Assembly: GCA_965196605.1 (NCBI GenBank) | Contig: CBDAKK010000008.1 | Location: forward strand, 248,001-312,000 | DNA length: 64,000 nt | From: CBDAKK01 sp965196605 | GTDB lineage: Bacteria; Spirochaetota; Spirochaetia; WTKD01; G963693115 | Direction of reading: 5' to 3' | Shown: positions 42,852 to 51,942 of the stretch, piece after piece | Layout: each line of letters begins with the position of its first letter | Position numbering within the stretch: the first letter of the stretch is position 1 | Program-made: the position numbers and the translations under genes | Notes under the pieces: generated by a model | Told to the model about the DNA's origin: nothing | The model's input: the letters and a program-made list of their open reading frames with translations, nothing else | Databases searched by the model: none

Positions 42852-44383
42852 GTTTGGAATTATCGCGAGCCGGAGAGAAGCGCTGGAATAAGTTTATGCG
42901 AGATGCTCACGCGCATGGTGGGTTTAGGCATAGTGATGAAGAGACGCGCGCATTGCGAGTGAAGCGCGCGCGAGGCGACATGTGGTATTTTGCGCGTGAG
43001 TATTTCCCGCAATTTTTTGCGTGTGAGAGCGCGCGTTTTCATAAGGAATGGGCACGCATAGCGGTGGAGAGCAGTGACGAAGTGGCACAAGTGATGGCGT
43101 TTCGTGGATCGGGTAAGAGTACGTTTTTCACGCTAGTGAGTGCGGCACATGCGGTGGTCTTTGGGTATCGGAAGTATTTATTATTTGCAAGTTATACGGC
43201 AGAGAAGAGCGCGCTGCATGTTATGAGGCTGCTAGCGGAGTTGGAGCACAACGCGCGGATTGTGGCGGACTTTGGAGAGCCGAAGCGCGGAGTTAAGGGT
43301 GAGCATCATTGGAGTGAATTAGTGTATGAGCAGCATAGCGTTATGCTGCAGGGTTTGAGTATAGGGCAGGACCCGCGCGGCTTGGTCTATGGTGCGCATA
43401 GGCCGGACTTTGCGCGGCTTGATGATGTGCAGGAAGATAAGAAGGCGCGCAAGGAGCAGTTTGTTAAGGACACGTGTGATTGGGTGGTGGCAAAGTTACT
43501 CCCTGCGATGAGTCGCGGCTATAGTTGTGTAATACTTTCTACGCCGTTGAATGAGCGGTGTGTGGCCATGAGTTTAGAGAAGGGGTTGCATACACCTGCG
43601 GTTAAGACGTATCGCTATGCGGCGCAGGTGCGTGGGCGTAGTGCATGGCGCGCGCGCTATAGTGAGAGCGATTTAGAGAAGCTACGCGCGACGGTGGGCA
43701 GTTTAGTTTTTGAGCAGGAATACAATTTGATACCGCGGCGTAATGAGGATGCGGTGTTTCGTGTAGGAGACATAGCGCGCGGGAGTTATGAAGCAGCGGT
43801 GGGTCAGTTTGAGCACGTGGTGAGTTGGACGGACCCGAGCGCGAAGCAGAACACGCGAGGTAAGACGGGTCGCGATTATAAGGCAACGGTGGTGGTCGGC
43901 GTACGCGGGGCTGAGTTATATGTGCTTGATGCGCGCGTTAGAAACGAGAGCGTCGGGGCAATGATAGGCGGGATGTATACGTTATATAAGCGGTGGCACA
44001 TGAGCGTGATGTACTGGGAGGATAACGGCGGGCAGGCGTTACTTGGTGAGATATTTAAGAACGCGGCGAGCGAGCGAGCATTGAGCCTACCGCTGAAGAG
44101 CGCGACAAACACGCTGAACAAGGAGCAGCGCATAGAGCAGAGTTTGAGCGCGCGCATAGAGAATGGCGTGGTGCGCTTTCCGCATGCGTACAAGAATAGT
44201 GAAGACATGCGCCTTGTGGTGGAGCAGTTGTTACAGTTTCCAGACGGAGCGCATGATGATGGCATAGACGCGCTGGAGGGCGCGGTGCGCATGTGTGTGC
44301 AGTGGCAGCGTAAGCAGCGTAGTGGCGTGCCACTCTCTGGCACGGCGCGCGAGAGTGAGCGAGTACTGGTAGGGTTTGTATGA
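42848..44383 (+). CDS. Large terminase subunit (Mu gp28-like)
   Basis: 511-aa packaging motor. ATPase with Walker A FRGSGKST (85-92), and a C-terminal RNase-H-like nuclease with WTDPSAK (first Asp), YWEDNGGQ and HDDGIDALEGA (last acidic pair). It should cut and pump DNA into the head, including flanking host DNA as Mu does. Confidence 0.92.
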   Translation: MSLELSRAGEKRWNKFMRDAHAHGGFRHSDEETRALRVKRARGDMWYFAREYFPQFFACESARFHKEWARIAVESSDEVAQVMAFRGSGKSTFFTLVSAAHAVVFGYRKYLLFASYTAEKSALHVMRLLAELEHNARIVADFGEPKRGVKGEHHWSELVYEQHSVMLQGLSIGQDPRGLVYGAHRPDFARLDDVQEDKKARKEQFVKDTCDWVVAKLLPAMSRGYSCVILSTPLNERCVAMSLEKGLHTPAVKTYRYAAQVRGRSAWRARYSESDLEKLRATVGSLVFEQEYNLIPRRNEDAVFRVGDIARGSYEAAVGQFEHVVSWTDPSAKQNTRGKTGRDYKATVVVGVRGAELYVLDARVRNESVGAMIGGMYTLYKRWHMSVMYWEDNGGQALLGEIFKNAASERALSLPLKSATNTLNKEQRIEQSLSARIENGVVRFPHAYKNSEDMRLVVEQLLQFPDGAHDDGIDALEGAVRMCVQWQRKQRSGVPLSGTARESERVLVGFV

Positions 44384-45075
44384 AGTATCAAGAGCATTTT
44401 TTAGAAAAGCATAGCGCGCGCCGCAGTGGAAAACGGTTGGAGCGTGCACGTGCAATTGTGGTGCATTATACGGCGTGTGCAGGCGCGAGTGCTGATGATG
44501 TAGCGGCGTATTGGCAGCGTACGGCACACCGTGAGTACGCGTCTGCACATGTGCTCATTGGCGATAAGGAAGCAGTGCAGGTCATGCCCTACACGGAGGT
44601 TGCGTGGCATGTGGGCAGTGCGTACACGGCACCGCAGAACGCGCCAGAGAAATACACGGAGTACGGGATGCGACTCATAGACGCCATAAAGGGTACGCAA
44701 TATGGCAAGGGCATGATTTCGGATAGAGAAGCGATAACGCCGAACTATTGCACCATCGGTGTGGAGATGTGTCAAGAGGGCGCAGCGCGTAGAAGCATAG
44801 GGATATCGGAGGCAACGAGAGAGAACACCATAGAGATTGTGCGCGATTTGATGAAGGCGTACGAGATAGGCGTTGAGGATGTAGTAACGCATTATGAGGT
44901 TGTGGGCTGGAAGAGTTGTCCGGCCATCGCGATAGCAGGCGGGGGGTATGGAACCTTGAGTGCGCGCGCGCAGCGCAGCATCACGCTCTCGGCGTGGTGG
45001 CGAAAATTTGTGGAGGCGTTAAAAAGCGATGAGGCTCACGTGCAGGCGCGTCATTGCACGGATGGTGCTCTATGA
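44380..45075 (+). CDS. N-acetylmuramoyl-L-alanine amidase (endolysin)
   Basis: 231 aa, amidase-2 fold as in T7 lysozyme. Zinc ligands by family are His in VVHYTA, His in VTHYEVVGW and Cys in KSCPAI. It cuts the stem peptide from the glycan to release virions. No signal peptide, so it needs a holin. ATGA overlaps on both sides. A basic C-terminal extension may bind the wall. Confidence 0.9.
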   Translation: MKYQEHFLEKHSARRSGKRLERARAIVVHYTACAGASADDVAAYWQRTAHREYASAHVLIGDKEAVQVMPYTEVAWHVGSAYTAPQNAPEKYTEYGMRLIDAIKGTQYGKGMISDREAITPNYCTIGVEMCQEGAARRSIGISEATRENTIEIVRDLMKAYEIGVEDVVTHYEVVGWKSCPAIAIAGGGYGTLSARAQRSITLSAWWRKFVEALKSDEAHVQARHCTDGAL

Positions 45076-45200
45076 AGAAATACACGAGTGAAGGCGTAGA
45101 AGAAAATCTAAACACTACTAACAGGCCTTGTAGACGCGTTGTGAGGTTAGCGCGGGCGAGTATGAGTTTTGGAGGGCGTGAGTATGCTTTGGGGACTTGA
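45072..45200 (+). CDS. Tiny phage protein before the portal gene
   Basis: 42 codons (MKKYTSEGVEENLNTTNRPCRR...), starting with an ATGA overlap on the amidase stop and overlapping the portal start by 17 bp. The coupling argues for translation; the sequence is not recognised. Confidence 0.45.
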   Translation: MKKYTSEGVEENLNTTNRPCRRVVRLARASMSFGGREYALGT

Positions 45201-46683
45201 TGGGAGCGTAGTAAGTACGCGCGTATCGCGGCACTATGCGGATGGCGCGCGCTATGGTTTGCAGTACCTCGGCGCGCTGGCTGATGTCGATACGGTATTA
45301 GCGAAGGCGGGCAAGGGAGTTGCGGGCTTACGTGAATTGTTATATGACGCACATTTAAGTAGTGTGTGGGGTGTGCGAGAAAGCGGCGTGGTGAAGTATG
45401 GACATCGGATAGAAGGCACGGATGCACGGGCGGTGGCGTTGTGTGAGTCGCATGTTATGAGCTGGGATGTGGGGCGCATCTCGCGTGAGGTGTTGAGCGC
45501 GGTCTCCTATGGTATGGCGGCGTTTGAATTGTTGTGGCATGAGAAAGGCGGGTTGTGGCATATTGCGGATGTGGTGTGCAAGCCGTGTGAGTGGTTCGCG
45601 TGGGATGTGAAGTCGCAGGCTTGGAAGTTTCGGCAGACGTTTACGAAAATTCAGAGTATGCCGGCGTTACGTTTTATGTTTGAGAGGCATAATGCGAGTT
45701 ATACCAACCCGTATGGCGAGAAGTTGTTTAGTCGTATATTTTGGAACGCAACGTTAAAGCGTAATGGTTTGAAGTGGTGGTCGCGCTGGCTAGAGAAGTT
45801 TGGGAGTCCGTATTTAATAGCGAAGTATGGCGGTGCTGATGAGGCAGAGCGAGCGCGTTTGTTAGATGCGCTGGATGTATTGCAGGGTAGCGCGGTGGGC
45901 GTTATAGGGAGCGAGGATGAGTTACAGACGATAGAGAGCGCCACGAAGGTAGCGAGTGCGAGTGCGCATAGGGAGTTTGTGAAGTTTCATAATGCGGAGA
46001 TAAGCAAGGCGATACTCGGGCAGACGATGACGACAGAGCTAGACGGGCAGGGTTCGCGCGCGGCGGCGCAGGTACATGATGGGGTGCGGGTAGACATCGC
46101 ACACAGTGATAGGCGGCGCGTCTCTAGTTTTTTTGAGAGGGTGTTTGCATTGTTGGTGCGCGTGAATCTCGGGGAGGGCGTGAGCGTACCGCGTTTTGTC
46201 TTTGATGAGCCTGAAGACTTGCAGGAGCCGCGCATAGCGCGAGATGCGCAGTTGTTTGCTCTTGCAGGCATGAGCGCGAGCGAAGAGTATTTAAAGCAAT
46301 TTGGCATAGGGTCTCAGATGCTTGGGCAGCGGAGCCACGCGGGTGGCGTTTTTGGCGAGTCGCGCAATGCTGAGCAATTGTCGCAGCGTGGTGAGGATGC
46401 AGAGGCGAAGGAGGATAGGAAGCGCGAGAGCTGGTTGCGTGGTATTGTAGCGGGTTTGTTTGGCCGGCGCGCGAAGCGCTATCAAGGGCATGTGGATGCA
46501 CTTGTGGAAGCACGCGCGCAGGAAATAGCGAGCGCGGGCAGTTTTGAAGAAGCGCTGGAAGTGGTGATGCGCGAGGAGCGCGCAGCGTCTGTAGAGGATG
46601 TGGCGGGCGATGTAGCGGAATTGCGCGCTGTAGCTCGTGCGGTCGGTGGCGCGTACGGCGCGGGGCGTGGGCATGAGTCGTAG
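45184..46683 (+). CDS. Portal protein (Mu gp29-like, DUF935)
   Basis: 499 aa forming the ring through which DNA enters the head. Features of DUF935: LSSVWGVRES, SYGMAAFELLWHEKGGLW, WWSRWLEKFGSPYLIAKYG, ILGQTMTTELDGQGSRAAAQVHDGVR. GGAGG 8 nt upstream of the ATG at 45184. Confidence 0.92.
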   Translation: MLWGLDGSVVSTRVSRHYADGARYGLQYLGALADVDTVLAKAGKGVAGLRELLYDAHLSSVWGVRESGVVKYGHRIEGTDARAVALCESHVMSWDVGRISREVLSAVSYGMAAFELLWHEKGGLWHIADVVCKPCEWFAWDVKSQAWKFRQTFTKIQSMPALRFMFERHNASYTNPYGEKLFSRIFWNATLKRNGLKWWSRWLEKFGSPYLIAKYGGADEAERARLLDALDVLQGSAVGVIGSEDELQTIESATKVASASAHREFVKFHNAEISKAILGQTMTTELDGQGSRAAAQVHDGVRVDIAHSDRRRVSSFFERVFALLVRVNLGEGVSVPRFVFDEPEDLQEPRIARDAQLFALAGMSASEEYLKQFGIGSQMLGQRSHAGGVFGESRNAEQLSQRGEDAEAKEDRKRESWLRGIVAGLFGRRAKRYQGHVDALVEARAQEIASAGSFEEALEVVMREERAASVEDVAGDVAELRAVARAVGGAYGAGRGHES

Positions 46684-47890
46684 TCGCTTTGTTGCGCCGG
46701 AGTATGCGGTGCGCTATTTGAAGCGTAAGCGCATTGTAGAGACTGAGGCGTGGGACGATTTGAGCAGTCACGAGCATGCGCACGCGTTTACGGTAGCGCA
46801 CAGTATGCATGCGGGGATACTCAACGACACGCTTGGCTTGTTGATACAAGCTCGCGAGAGCGGGCAGAGTTATGAGGAATTTAAAAAGCGGTTTCGTGCC
46901 TTGATGAAACACAAGGGCTGGTACGGGAAAGACGTGAATAAGCAGACGAGTGAGCGGTATATGAATTGGCGCACGCGTCTTATATATGGAGTGAATATGC
47001 GCACCGCGCGCGCAGCTGGCGCGTATCGGCAGCAGTTGCAGGCTGCGCAGTTGCGCCCGTACTTGGTGTATAAGAGCATGCTGTACGGGCAGACTCGGCG
47101 CGATACGCACAAGCGCATGCATAATGTTGCGTTGCCTGTAGAGCACGAATTTTGGAAAGAGCATTATCCGCCGAACGGGTGGGGTTGTCAATGTTATGTG
47201 GTGAGTGCGCGCGAGGAGGATATAGAAGCGAAGGGTTATAGGAAGCATGACGGGGTAGCTGCGGGCGTGGTTACGAATAGTACGCCGCGTGAGTGGAAAC
47301 AGAATGCGGGTTTAGAAGCGTATGCGCCGCGTTTTTCTCAGATGCCGTATTTGCAGCAGCATCCTAGCCTTATGAAGGAGGTTGCGCGCTCGTATGCTGA
47401 GGACATGCGGGGTAGCGCGCTCACGCGTGGAGAGTTTGCGGCGTTAGCGGAGCGCTTGAGCGACTACGGGGATGCGAAGTTAAAGCCGAATGTGCCCGTG
47501 TTGGTCGGTGCGATGCGTGATGAGGTATGGGAAGCTATGCAGCAGGCGGCGCCTGATGTGGATGTGAAACTCAACGCAACTACTGCGGACATTATGCACG
47601 CTGTACGGGTCGGTAAGGTGCACCGCGTGCCGACTACGAAGCTTGTACATGTGTGGGATGTGATGCAGAACCCGGATGTGGTGTATAGGCAAGGTGATGG
47701 CAATATTGTGTTTTTCAAGGAGTGGCGAAATAACGCGCAACAATTTAAAGAAGCGGTGAATGTAGCCTTTCGCGTAAACGATAGAGGAACGGCATTGCAC
47801 ATGAGAAGTTTTAATTATTTTACGCGAGAAAAAATTAAAAGCGAATCGGTGAAAGGGGGAAAGATTTTATATGAAAGCAAAAACAAGTAG
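46673..47890 (+). CDS. Mu F-like minor head protein with a possible nuclease-like C-terminal domain
   Basis: 405 aa. Residues 1-200 are the SPP1 gp7/Mu F domain with the hallmark PPNGWGCQCYV. The last about 110 residues (from DVKLNATTADIMHAVRVGKVHRVP) look like a separate small domain of the kind fused to phage head proteins and described as barnase/EndoU/RelE-like nuclease folds. That fold call is tentative. The start overlaps the portal end by 11 bp. Confidence 0.85.
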   Translation: MSRSRFVAPEYAVRYLKRKRIVETEAWDDLSSHEHAHAFTVAHSMHAGILNDTLGLLIQARESGQSYEEFKKRFRALMKHKGWYGKDVNKQTSERYMNWRTRLIYGVNMRTARAAGAYRQQLQAAQLRPYLVYKSMLYGQTRRDTHKRMHNVALPVEHEFWKEHYPPNGWGCQCYVVSAREEDIEAKGYRKHDGVAAGVVTNSTPREWKQNAGLEAYAPRFSQMPYLQQHPSLMKEVARSYAEDMRGSALTRGEFAALAERLSDYGDAKLKPNVPVLVGAMRDEVWEAMQQAAPDVDVKLNATTADIMHAVRVGKVHRVPTTKLVHVWDVMQNPDVVYRQGDGNIVFFKEWRNNAQQFKEAVNVAFRVNDRGTALHMRSFNYFTREKIKSESVKGGKILYESKNK

Positions 47891-47964
47891 CGAAGCATGG
47901 AAGGACTCGAACCTTCTCTTGAGGAACCCTCTAAGCCAATCCTGTTGCCATCATGCAACGCTAC
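47887..47964 (-). ncRNA. tRNA-like structured element in the head-gene gap
   Basis: On the minus strand GTAGCG/CGCTAC and GCATG/CATGC form a 13-step stem with a TT/TT internal loop, next to a canonical T-arm GAAGG TTCGAGT CCTTC. The middle 35 nt has a hairpin GAGG-GTT-CCTC but no proper anticodon arm. It looks like the upper half of a tRNA, either a decayed phage tRNA or a tRNA mimic. It overlaps the F stop codon and fills the gap before the protease gene. Confidence 0.4.
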
Positions 47965-48013
47965 AGCCACAGAATACCTCGAAGCGGGTAAAAAGTCAAG
48001 GGGGAGTTAGAGC

Positions 48014-48991
48014 ATGAAGCTTGTGATATTTAAGCCGGGCGTATGGAATGACGCGCGGTACACGAAGGAGTTTAGTCAGGAGTTAGCAACGCGCTATAAC
48101 GCGAGCGAGCGCAGCGCGGCGGTGGTGATTGGGCATAGGTTTTTTGGCAGTGATGATGCGAGTGAGCTTGCGCATGGCTGGGTGCATGCCTTGGAGGTAG
48201 ACGATGCCGGGGTGGTGCATGCGGATGTCTTGAACATAAGCGAAGAAGCGCGGGCGTGGGTGAAGGCGGGCAAGCTGAAGCACGCGTCCATAGAGTTTAG
48301 CTACAAGCAGGGTGAAGAGGGAGCGCGCACAGAGCCGAATTTAACGGCGGTGGCGTTGCTGGGGCGCACGCAACCTGCGGTAGAAGGAGCGAAGGTTATT
48401 AGTTTGAGCGCTGAAGAAACGGCGCGCGGAATAAACAAAATGTGCATAGCATGCACAGAATTATTAGGCGTAGAGGAGGAGAAGCATATGCCAGAGAAAG
48501 AGAAGAACGCGGGTGCTGCTGAGGCAGAACTGGCAAGGTTGCGGGAAGCACTTGCAGAGAAGGACGCGCAGCTTGCCGCGCTTGAGCAGGAAACAAACAC
48601 GCAGGAGCTCAAAGCGCAGCTTGCAGAAAAAACGCAAGCGCTGACAAAGTTGGAGGCTTTGGAGCATGAGCGTATTTCGTTGGAGTTTGCGCAAGCACTT
48701 TGTAGTGCGGGCACACTGGTGCCGGCGCAGCGTGAGCGCGTGGCGAAGTTGCATGCGCAATTAAGGGGTGCGGCACAAGATGAGTTTGAGGCGTTGCTGC
48801 GCAGCTTGCCAAAGCAGGTGGAACTTGGGAAAGCGCATAGCGCTGAAGGTGCAAGTACTGCCGATGTTGCACCGAGTACGCGCGTGAGGGCGTATCAAAA
48901 AAAGCACGGCTTAGCGAGTTACGCGGACGCATTGGAAGTCTTGGCCGTGGAAGAGCCGGAGCTGTATAAGGCAGCGATGGCAGAAAATTAA
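48014..48991 (+). CDS. Mu I-like head maturation protease
   Basis: 325 aa. The N-terminal 150 residues (VIGHRFFGSDDASELAHGWV, KLKHASIEFSY) match the Mu gpI protease; the C-terminal half is a helical coiled-coil scaffold. It should process the head during assembly. GGGG purine run 8 nt before the ATG. An in-frame internal start produces the scaffold alone (see next). Confidence 0.88.
   Translation: MKLVIFKPGVWNDARYTKEFSQELATRYNASERSAAVVIGHRFFGSDDASELAHGWVHALEVDDAGVVHADVLNISEEARAWVKAGKLKHASIEFSYKQGEEGARTEPNLTAVALLGRTQPAVEGAKVISLSAEETARGINKMCIACTELLGVEEEKHMPEKEKNAGAAEAELARLREALAEKDAQLAALEQETNTQELKAQLAEKTQALTKLEALEHERISLEFAQALCSAGTLVPAQRERVAKLHAQLRGAAQDEFEALLRSLPKQVELGKAHSAEGASTADVAPSTRVRAYQKKHGLASYADALEVLAVEEPELYKAAMAEN
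48488..48991 (+). CDS. Scaffold protein from an internal in-frame start (Mu Z-like)
   Basis: An ATG in the same frame as the protease (Met159) is preceded by GGAGGAG at 7 nt, inside the coding sequence. It would give a 167-aa Glu/Ala-rich coiled-coil protein, just as Mu makes its scaffold Z from within I. Confidence 0.65.
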   Translation: MPEKEKNAGAAEAELARLREALAEKDAQLAALEQETNTQELKAQLAEKTQALTKLEALEHERISLEFAQALCSAGTLVPAQRERVAKLHAQLRGAAQDEFEALLRSLPKQVELGKAHSAEGASTADVAPSTRVRAYQKKHGLASYADALEVLAVEEPELYKAAMAEN

Positions 48992-49011
48992 GAGGCATTC
49001 AGGAGGATACT

Positions 49012-49965
49012 ATGTCATTACAAGCAGGAGATATAAGTAACAAAGTATTAGCGAATATCGCAACGGATTATACGAGCGAAGCGCGCAAGGGTTTGGTGGG
49101 CACTGCGGTGTTTTCGCACATTGGGGTCAGTCGCGCGACGGGGCAAATTGCGAAATTTTCGCGCAGTGATTTATTGCATGTACCGGATGCGAAGCTTGCA
49201 AACACGAAAGCGACGCCAAAGGAATTGGAGCAGAGTCATAGCATGCAAGACTTTGCGTGTTTGCAATACGCTTTACGCGAGAGTGTTGCGTATGCTGATT
49301 TAGAGAAGGCAGACGGGCCGTTTCCGCGCGCTATAGAGAACACGATATGGCGCTTAGTTGCAAAGCTGGAGCTTGCGAAAGAGCAGCGCATTGCGAATGA
49401 AATTTTGGCACTGAGCGGGAGCGATAAAGTGACGAGTTTAAGTGGCGATGGCACGGGCGAGACGAACCAGTGGAGCGGGAAAGGCGGAAAGCCCTTGGAA
49501 GTTATCACGGCGAAGCTGGATGCTATGACGATACGCGGGAACACAATAATACTACCGCGCAGTGTGTGGAACAAGATACAGTTTCATGCGGATATTATTG
49601 CGAAGCTTCCGAGTACGGCGTATCAAACATTGACCGTAGAAGCGTTGGGCGCCTTGTTTGGGGTCGAGCGCGTGTTAATTGCCAATGGTGCTTTAAAGAG
49701 TACGGCGAAGGGGACAATTACGAGCATCTGGGGCAACAATGTAATTTTAGCGTATGTGGATGGTAGCGGCGATAAAGACGCACCGACTGCGGGGCGCGTG
49801 CTGCTCAATGAGTATGCGGACGGCGCTACTGATGGTTGGATAATTCGCCAATATGATGATGCGTCTATTGGCATGAAAGGCGGGCGCTATTATTCGGTGG
49901 GGCAAGAGACGGATGAGGTAATAATTTGTCCTGAACTGATGCATGTAATAAAAGACGTGGTCTAG
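49012..49965 (+). CDS. Major head protein (Mu T-like)
   Basis: 317-aa capsid protein. It directly follows the protease/scaffold with AGGAGG 6 nt upstream. It contains IRGNTIILPRSVWNKIQ and a C-terminal GRYYSVGQETDEVIICPELMHVIKDVV, typical of this class. Expected to be the most abundant virion protein. Confidence 0.85.
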   Translation: MSLQAGDISNKVLANIATDYTSEARKGLVGTAVFSHIGVSRATGQIAKFSRSDLLHVPDAKLANTKATPKELEQSHSMQDFACLQYALRESVAYADLEKADGPFPRAIENTIWRLVAKLELAKEQRIANEILALSGSDKVTSLSGDGTGETNQWSGKGGKPLEVITAKLDAMTIRGNTIILPRSVWNKIQFHADIIAKLPSTAYQTLTVEALGALFGVERVLIANGALKSTAKGTITSIWGNNVILAYVDGSGDKDAPTAGRVLLNEYADGATDGWIIRQYDDASIGMKGGRYYSVGQETDEVIICPELMHVIKDVV

Positions 49966-49967
49966 TT

Positions 49968-50390
49968 GTGGCGTATTGTACGAAGGAGCAGCTCATTACG
50001 CGTTTTGGCACACACGTGAATACGCTGAGCGGCATGGACGATGCGGTGATAAGTGCGGCGTGTAAAAGCGCGAGTGCAGAGCTGGACGGGTACATGGAAA
50101 GCGCGGGGTACGCGGTGCCGCTTGCGCGCGCGCCGGAAATAGTGAGCGTGCATGCCGGTAGTATTGCGATGTACCGCTTGCTTGTGCGCGCGGGCATGTT
50201 GCCGGGCGAGCTGGACGGCGGGCAAGCACCTATTGTGGAGGACTACAAGGCAGCGGTGCGCTTTGGTGAGCAGGTCGCGCGTGGCGCGTTGCGCTTGCGC
50301 AGTGCCATGACGGCACACAAAGACACTGCTCACGCTACGCGGCGTGTGGTGCGCGCTGAGCAAAAGTTGCCGTTGGGCAGGTTTGTGTAA
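49968..50390 (+). CDS. Head-tail connector (Mu gp36-like, DUF1320)
   Basis: 140 aa, GTG start. MAYCTKEQLITRFG and the helical SAACKSASAELDGYMESAGYAVPL pattern are those of DUF1320. It ends flush with the next start. Confidence 0.85.
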   Translation: MAYCTKEQLITRFGTHVNTLSGMDDAVISAACKSASAELDGYMESAGYAVPLARAPEIVSVHAGSIAMYRLLVRAGMLPGELDGGQAPIVEDYKAAVRFGEQVARGALRLRSAMTAHKDTAHATRRVVRAEQKLPLGRFV

Positions 50391-50811
50391 ATGGTCGAGT
50401 TTACTATTAACGGCGTGGATGAGGTGACGGCGCAACTCTCACGCCTCACGCGGCGCACGGTGATACATGATGTATTGCGTGCGCTTGGTGAGGCTGCGCA
50501 GGCGAAGGCACATGAGGCGCTTGAGAAAAGTAAGGACGCGGATACTGGCGCACCTTACGCGCCGTTACAGGAACGTACGCGCAAGCGACACCCCACTGGT
50601 GTAGCGCTCATACGTAGCGGCGATTTAGCACGCGAGGCGGGCGCGTATAGCACCACGCCTACGCGTCTTACTATACGAGCGGGCATGGAGTACGCTATGC
50701 ATCATCAAGAGGGGCGCGCGCCTGCCACAACGAAAGTTTATTGCGACCGATGCGCGCTGGTATAGGGATGAACTTGAAAGTACGCTGGTGCGGAGGTTGC
50801 AATTAGCATGA
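50391..50811 (+). pseudogene. Virion morphogenesis protein (Mu G-like) with a frame break
   Basis: The frame from ATG 50391 reads a good gpG up to EGRAPAT and then stops at 50765. In the +1 phase, from about 50732, the expected family ending follows: RKFIATDARWYRDELESTLVRRLQLA, stopping at 50811 as an ATGA overlap with the next gene. So an intact gene would run to 50811 and there is one base too many near 50727-50735. Decay, sequencing error or a programmed shift are all possible. Confidence 0.75.
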
Positions 50812-51233
50812 ACATGATAAGCGAAATAAAAGAGGATGTGCGCACGCTGCTTATAGCTTGCGGTGTAATAAGGGGCTCGGTGCATTTTCATGCGGCGGAT
50901 GAGCAAAGCGCATTAAGCAAGCGCGCGTACCCCTTTGCAACGGTGCTCACGGGCGATGAGAAGTTTACGAATGACTATGACGATTACACGCGCGGCGTGC
51001 GCATCATGCCTATGGAGGTACGCGTACACGCGCAGCATGAGCGTGCTTGCATGGACATTGTCGAGCAGTTGTATGCGCGTATGCCCGTGCGTTGGCAGTA
51101 CGACGGGAGGACTGGCGAAGTTGCGATTATGGGCGCTACGCATAGTGACCATGTCGCGAAAATTACGCAGTATTATGCGTGCTTTATTGAATTGAATTTT
51201 ACTATGCAAGTGCATAGAGTTATAACACCATAA
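50808..51233 (+). CDS. Tail terminator-like protein (Mu gp37, DUF1834-like)
   Basis: 141 aa, alpha/beta, located between gpG and the tail-tube gene where Mu-like phages have gp37. The sequence FATVLTGDEKFTNDYDDYTR and a C-terminal FIELNFTMQVHR strand fit a connector or tail-terminator. Family assignment rests mostly on position. Confidence 0.65.
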   Translation: MNMISEIKEDVRTLLIACGVIRGSVHFHAADEQSALSKRAYPFATVLTGDEKFTNDYDDYTRGVRIMPMEVRVHAQHERACMDIVEQLYARMPVRWQYDGRTGEVAIMGATHSDHVAKITQYYACFIELNFTMQVHRVITP

Positions 51234-51245
51234 GGAGGAATGCAT

Positions 51246-51932
51246 ATGAGTTTTGCATTTACAACAGCGGGCGCGAGCGATAATCGCGCAGTGGGGAGCA
51301 GCGGGAAATTATACCGCATGGATTTTGATAAGACGGCGACGAGTACCGGCACGATAAAGGCTGGCACGTGGTTTCGCGTTACGGGCAAGGCTGCTAAGGG
51401 CGGGAGTAATCCGAGTAAATTTGGCACGCTTGAGGTTGGGCAGGTGATGCGTGCGGGCGTGGATATCGATTTAAGCAAGGCGCCTACGGGCGATGCGTGC
51501 CAGACCTTTACGCCGGTGGCCATCGCGGCCGTGCGTGATATTTCGGGCGACTTAACAAAAGAAAAGTTTGATGTTACGACGCAAACAGACAAGATGGCGA
51601 CCTATGCAATTAGTGCTACGACAGAACGTTCGGGCTCTATTGAGGGCGTGTTTGTTGCAAGTGACTCGTTTGTACAAGCCGTGCTCAGCGAGTTTTCAGA
51701 CGGGGTACATGTTGATGCGAGTGGTACGCTGAAGACTACCAGTATAAGCAGTTCTGTTTTTCATTTGTTGCTTTCTCGTGATGAGACGAGCAACCCGGAA
51801 GTCTGGGAGTATTTGCCCGTGCGCCTTGAGAAGGTAAGCGGGAGTAAACCGCAGAAGGATGCGCAGACTTTAAGCATAAGCTACACCGCGGAAGGCAAAG
51901 AGCGTCCACATATTTTATTCATTAAGAAATAA
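51246..51932 (+). CDS. Major tail (tube) protein
   Basis: 228 aa, Gly/Thr-rich beta protein, preceded by AAGGAGG. TYAISATTERSGSIEGVFVASDSFVQAVLSEF and a final strand ISYTAEGKERPHILF are consistent with a siphovirus-like tube protein. There is no sheath gene, so the tail is probably non-contractile. Start could be 51240, 6 nt earlier. Confidence 0.7.
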   Translation: MSFAFTTAGASDNRAVGSSGKLYRMDFDKTATSTGTIKAGTWFRVTGKAAKGGSNPSKFGTLEVGQVMRAGVDIDLSKAPTGDACQTFTPVAIAAVRDISGDLTKEKFDVTTQTDKMATYAISATTERSGSIEGVFVASDSFVQAVLSEFSDGVHVDASGTLKTTSISSSVFHLLLSRDETSNPEVWEYLPVRLEKVSGSKPQKDAQTLSISYTAEGKERPHILFIKK

Positions 51933-51942
51933 GGGGGAAGGT

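Noticed and set aside
42110..46674. Long antisense frames opposite methylase, terminase, portal and F genes
   Set aside because: They mirror strongly coding sense frames with known motifs and are rich in His, Thr and Pro, as usual for shadows.
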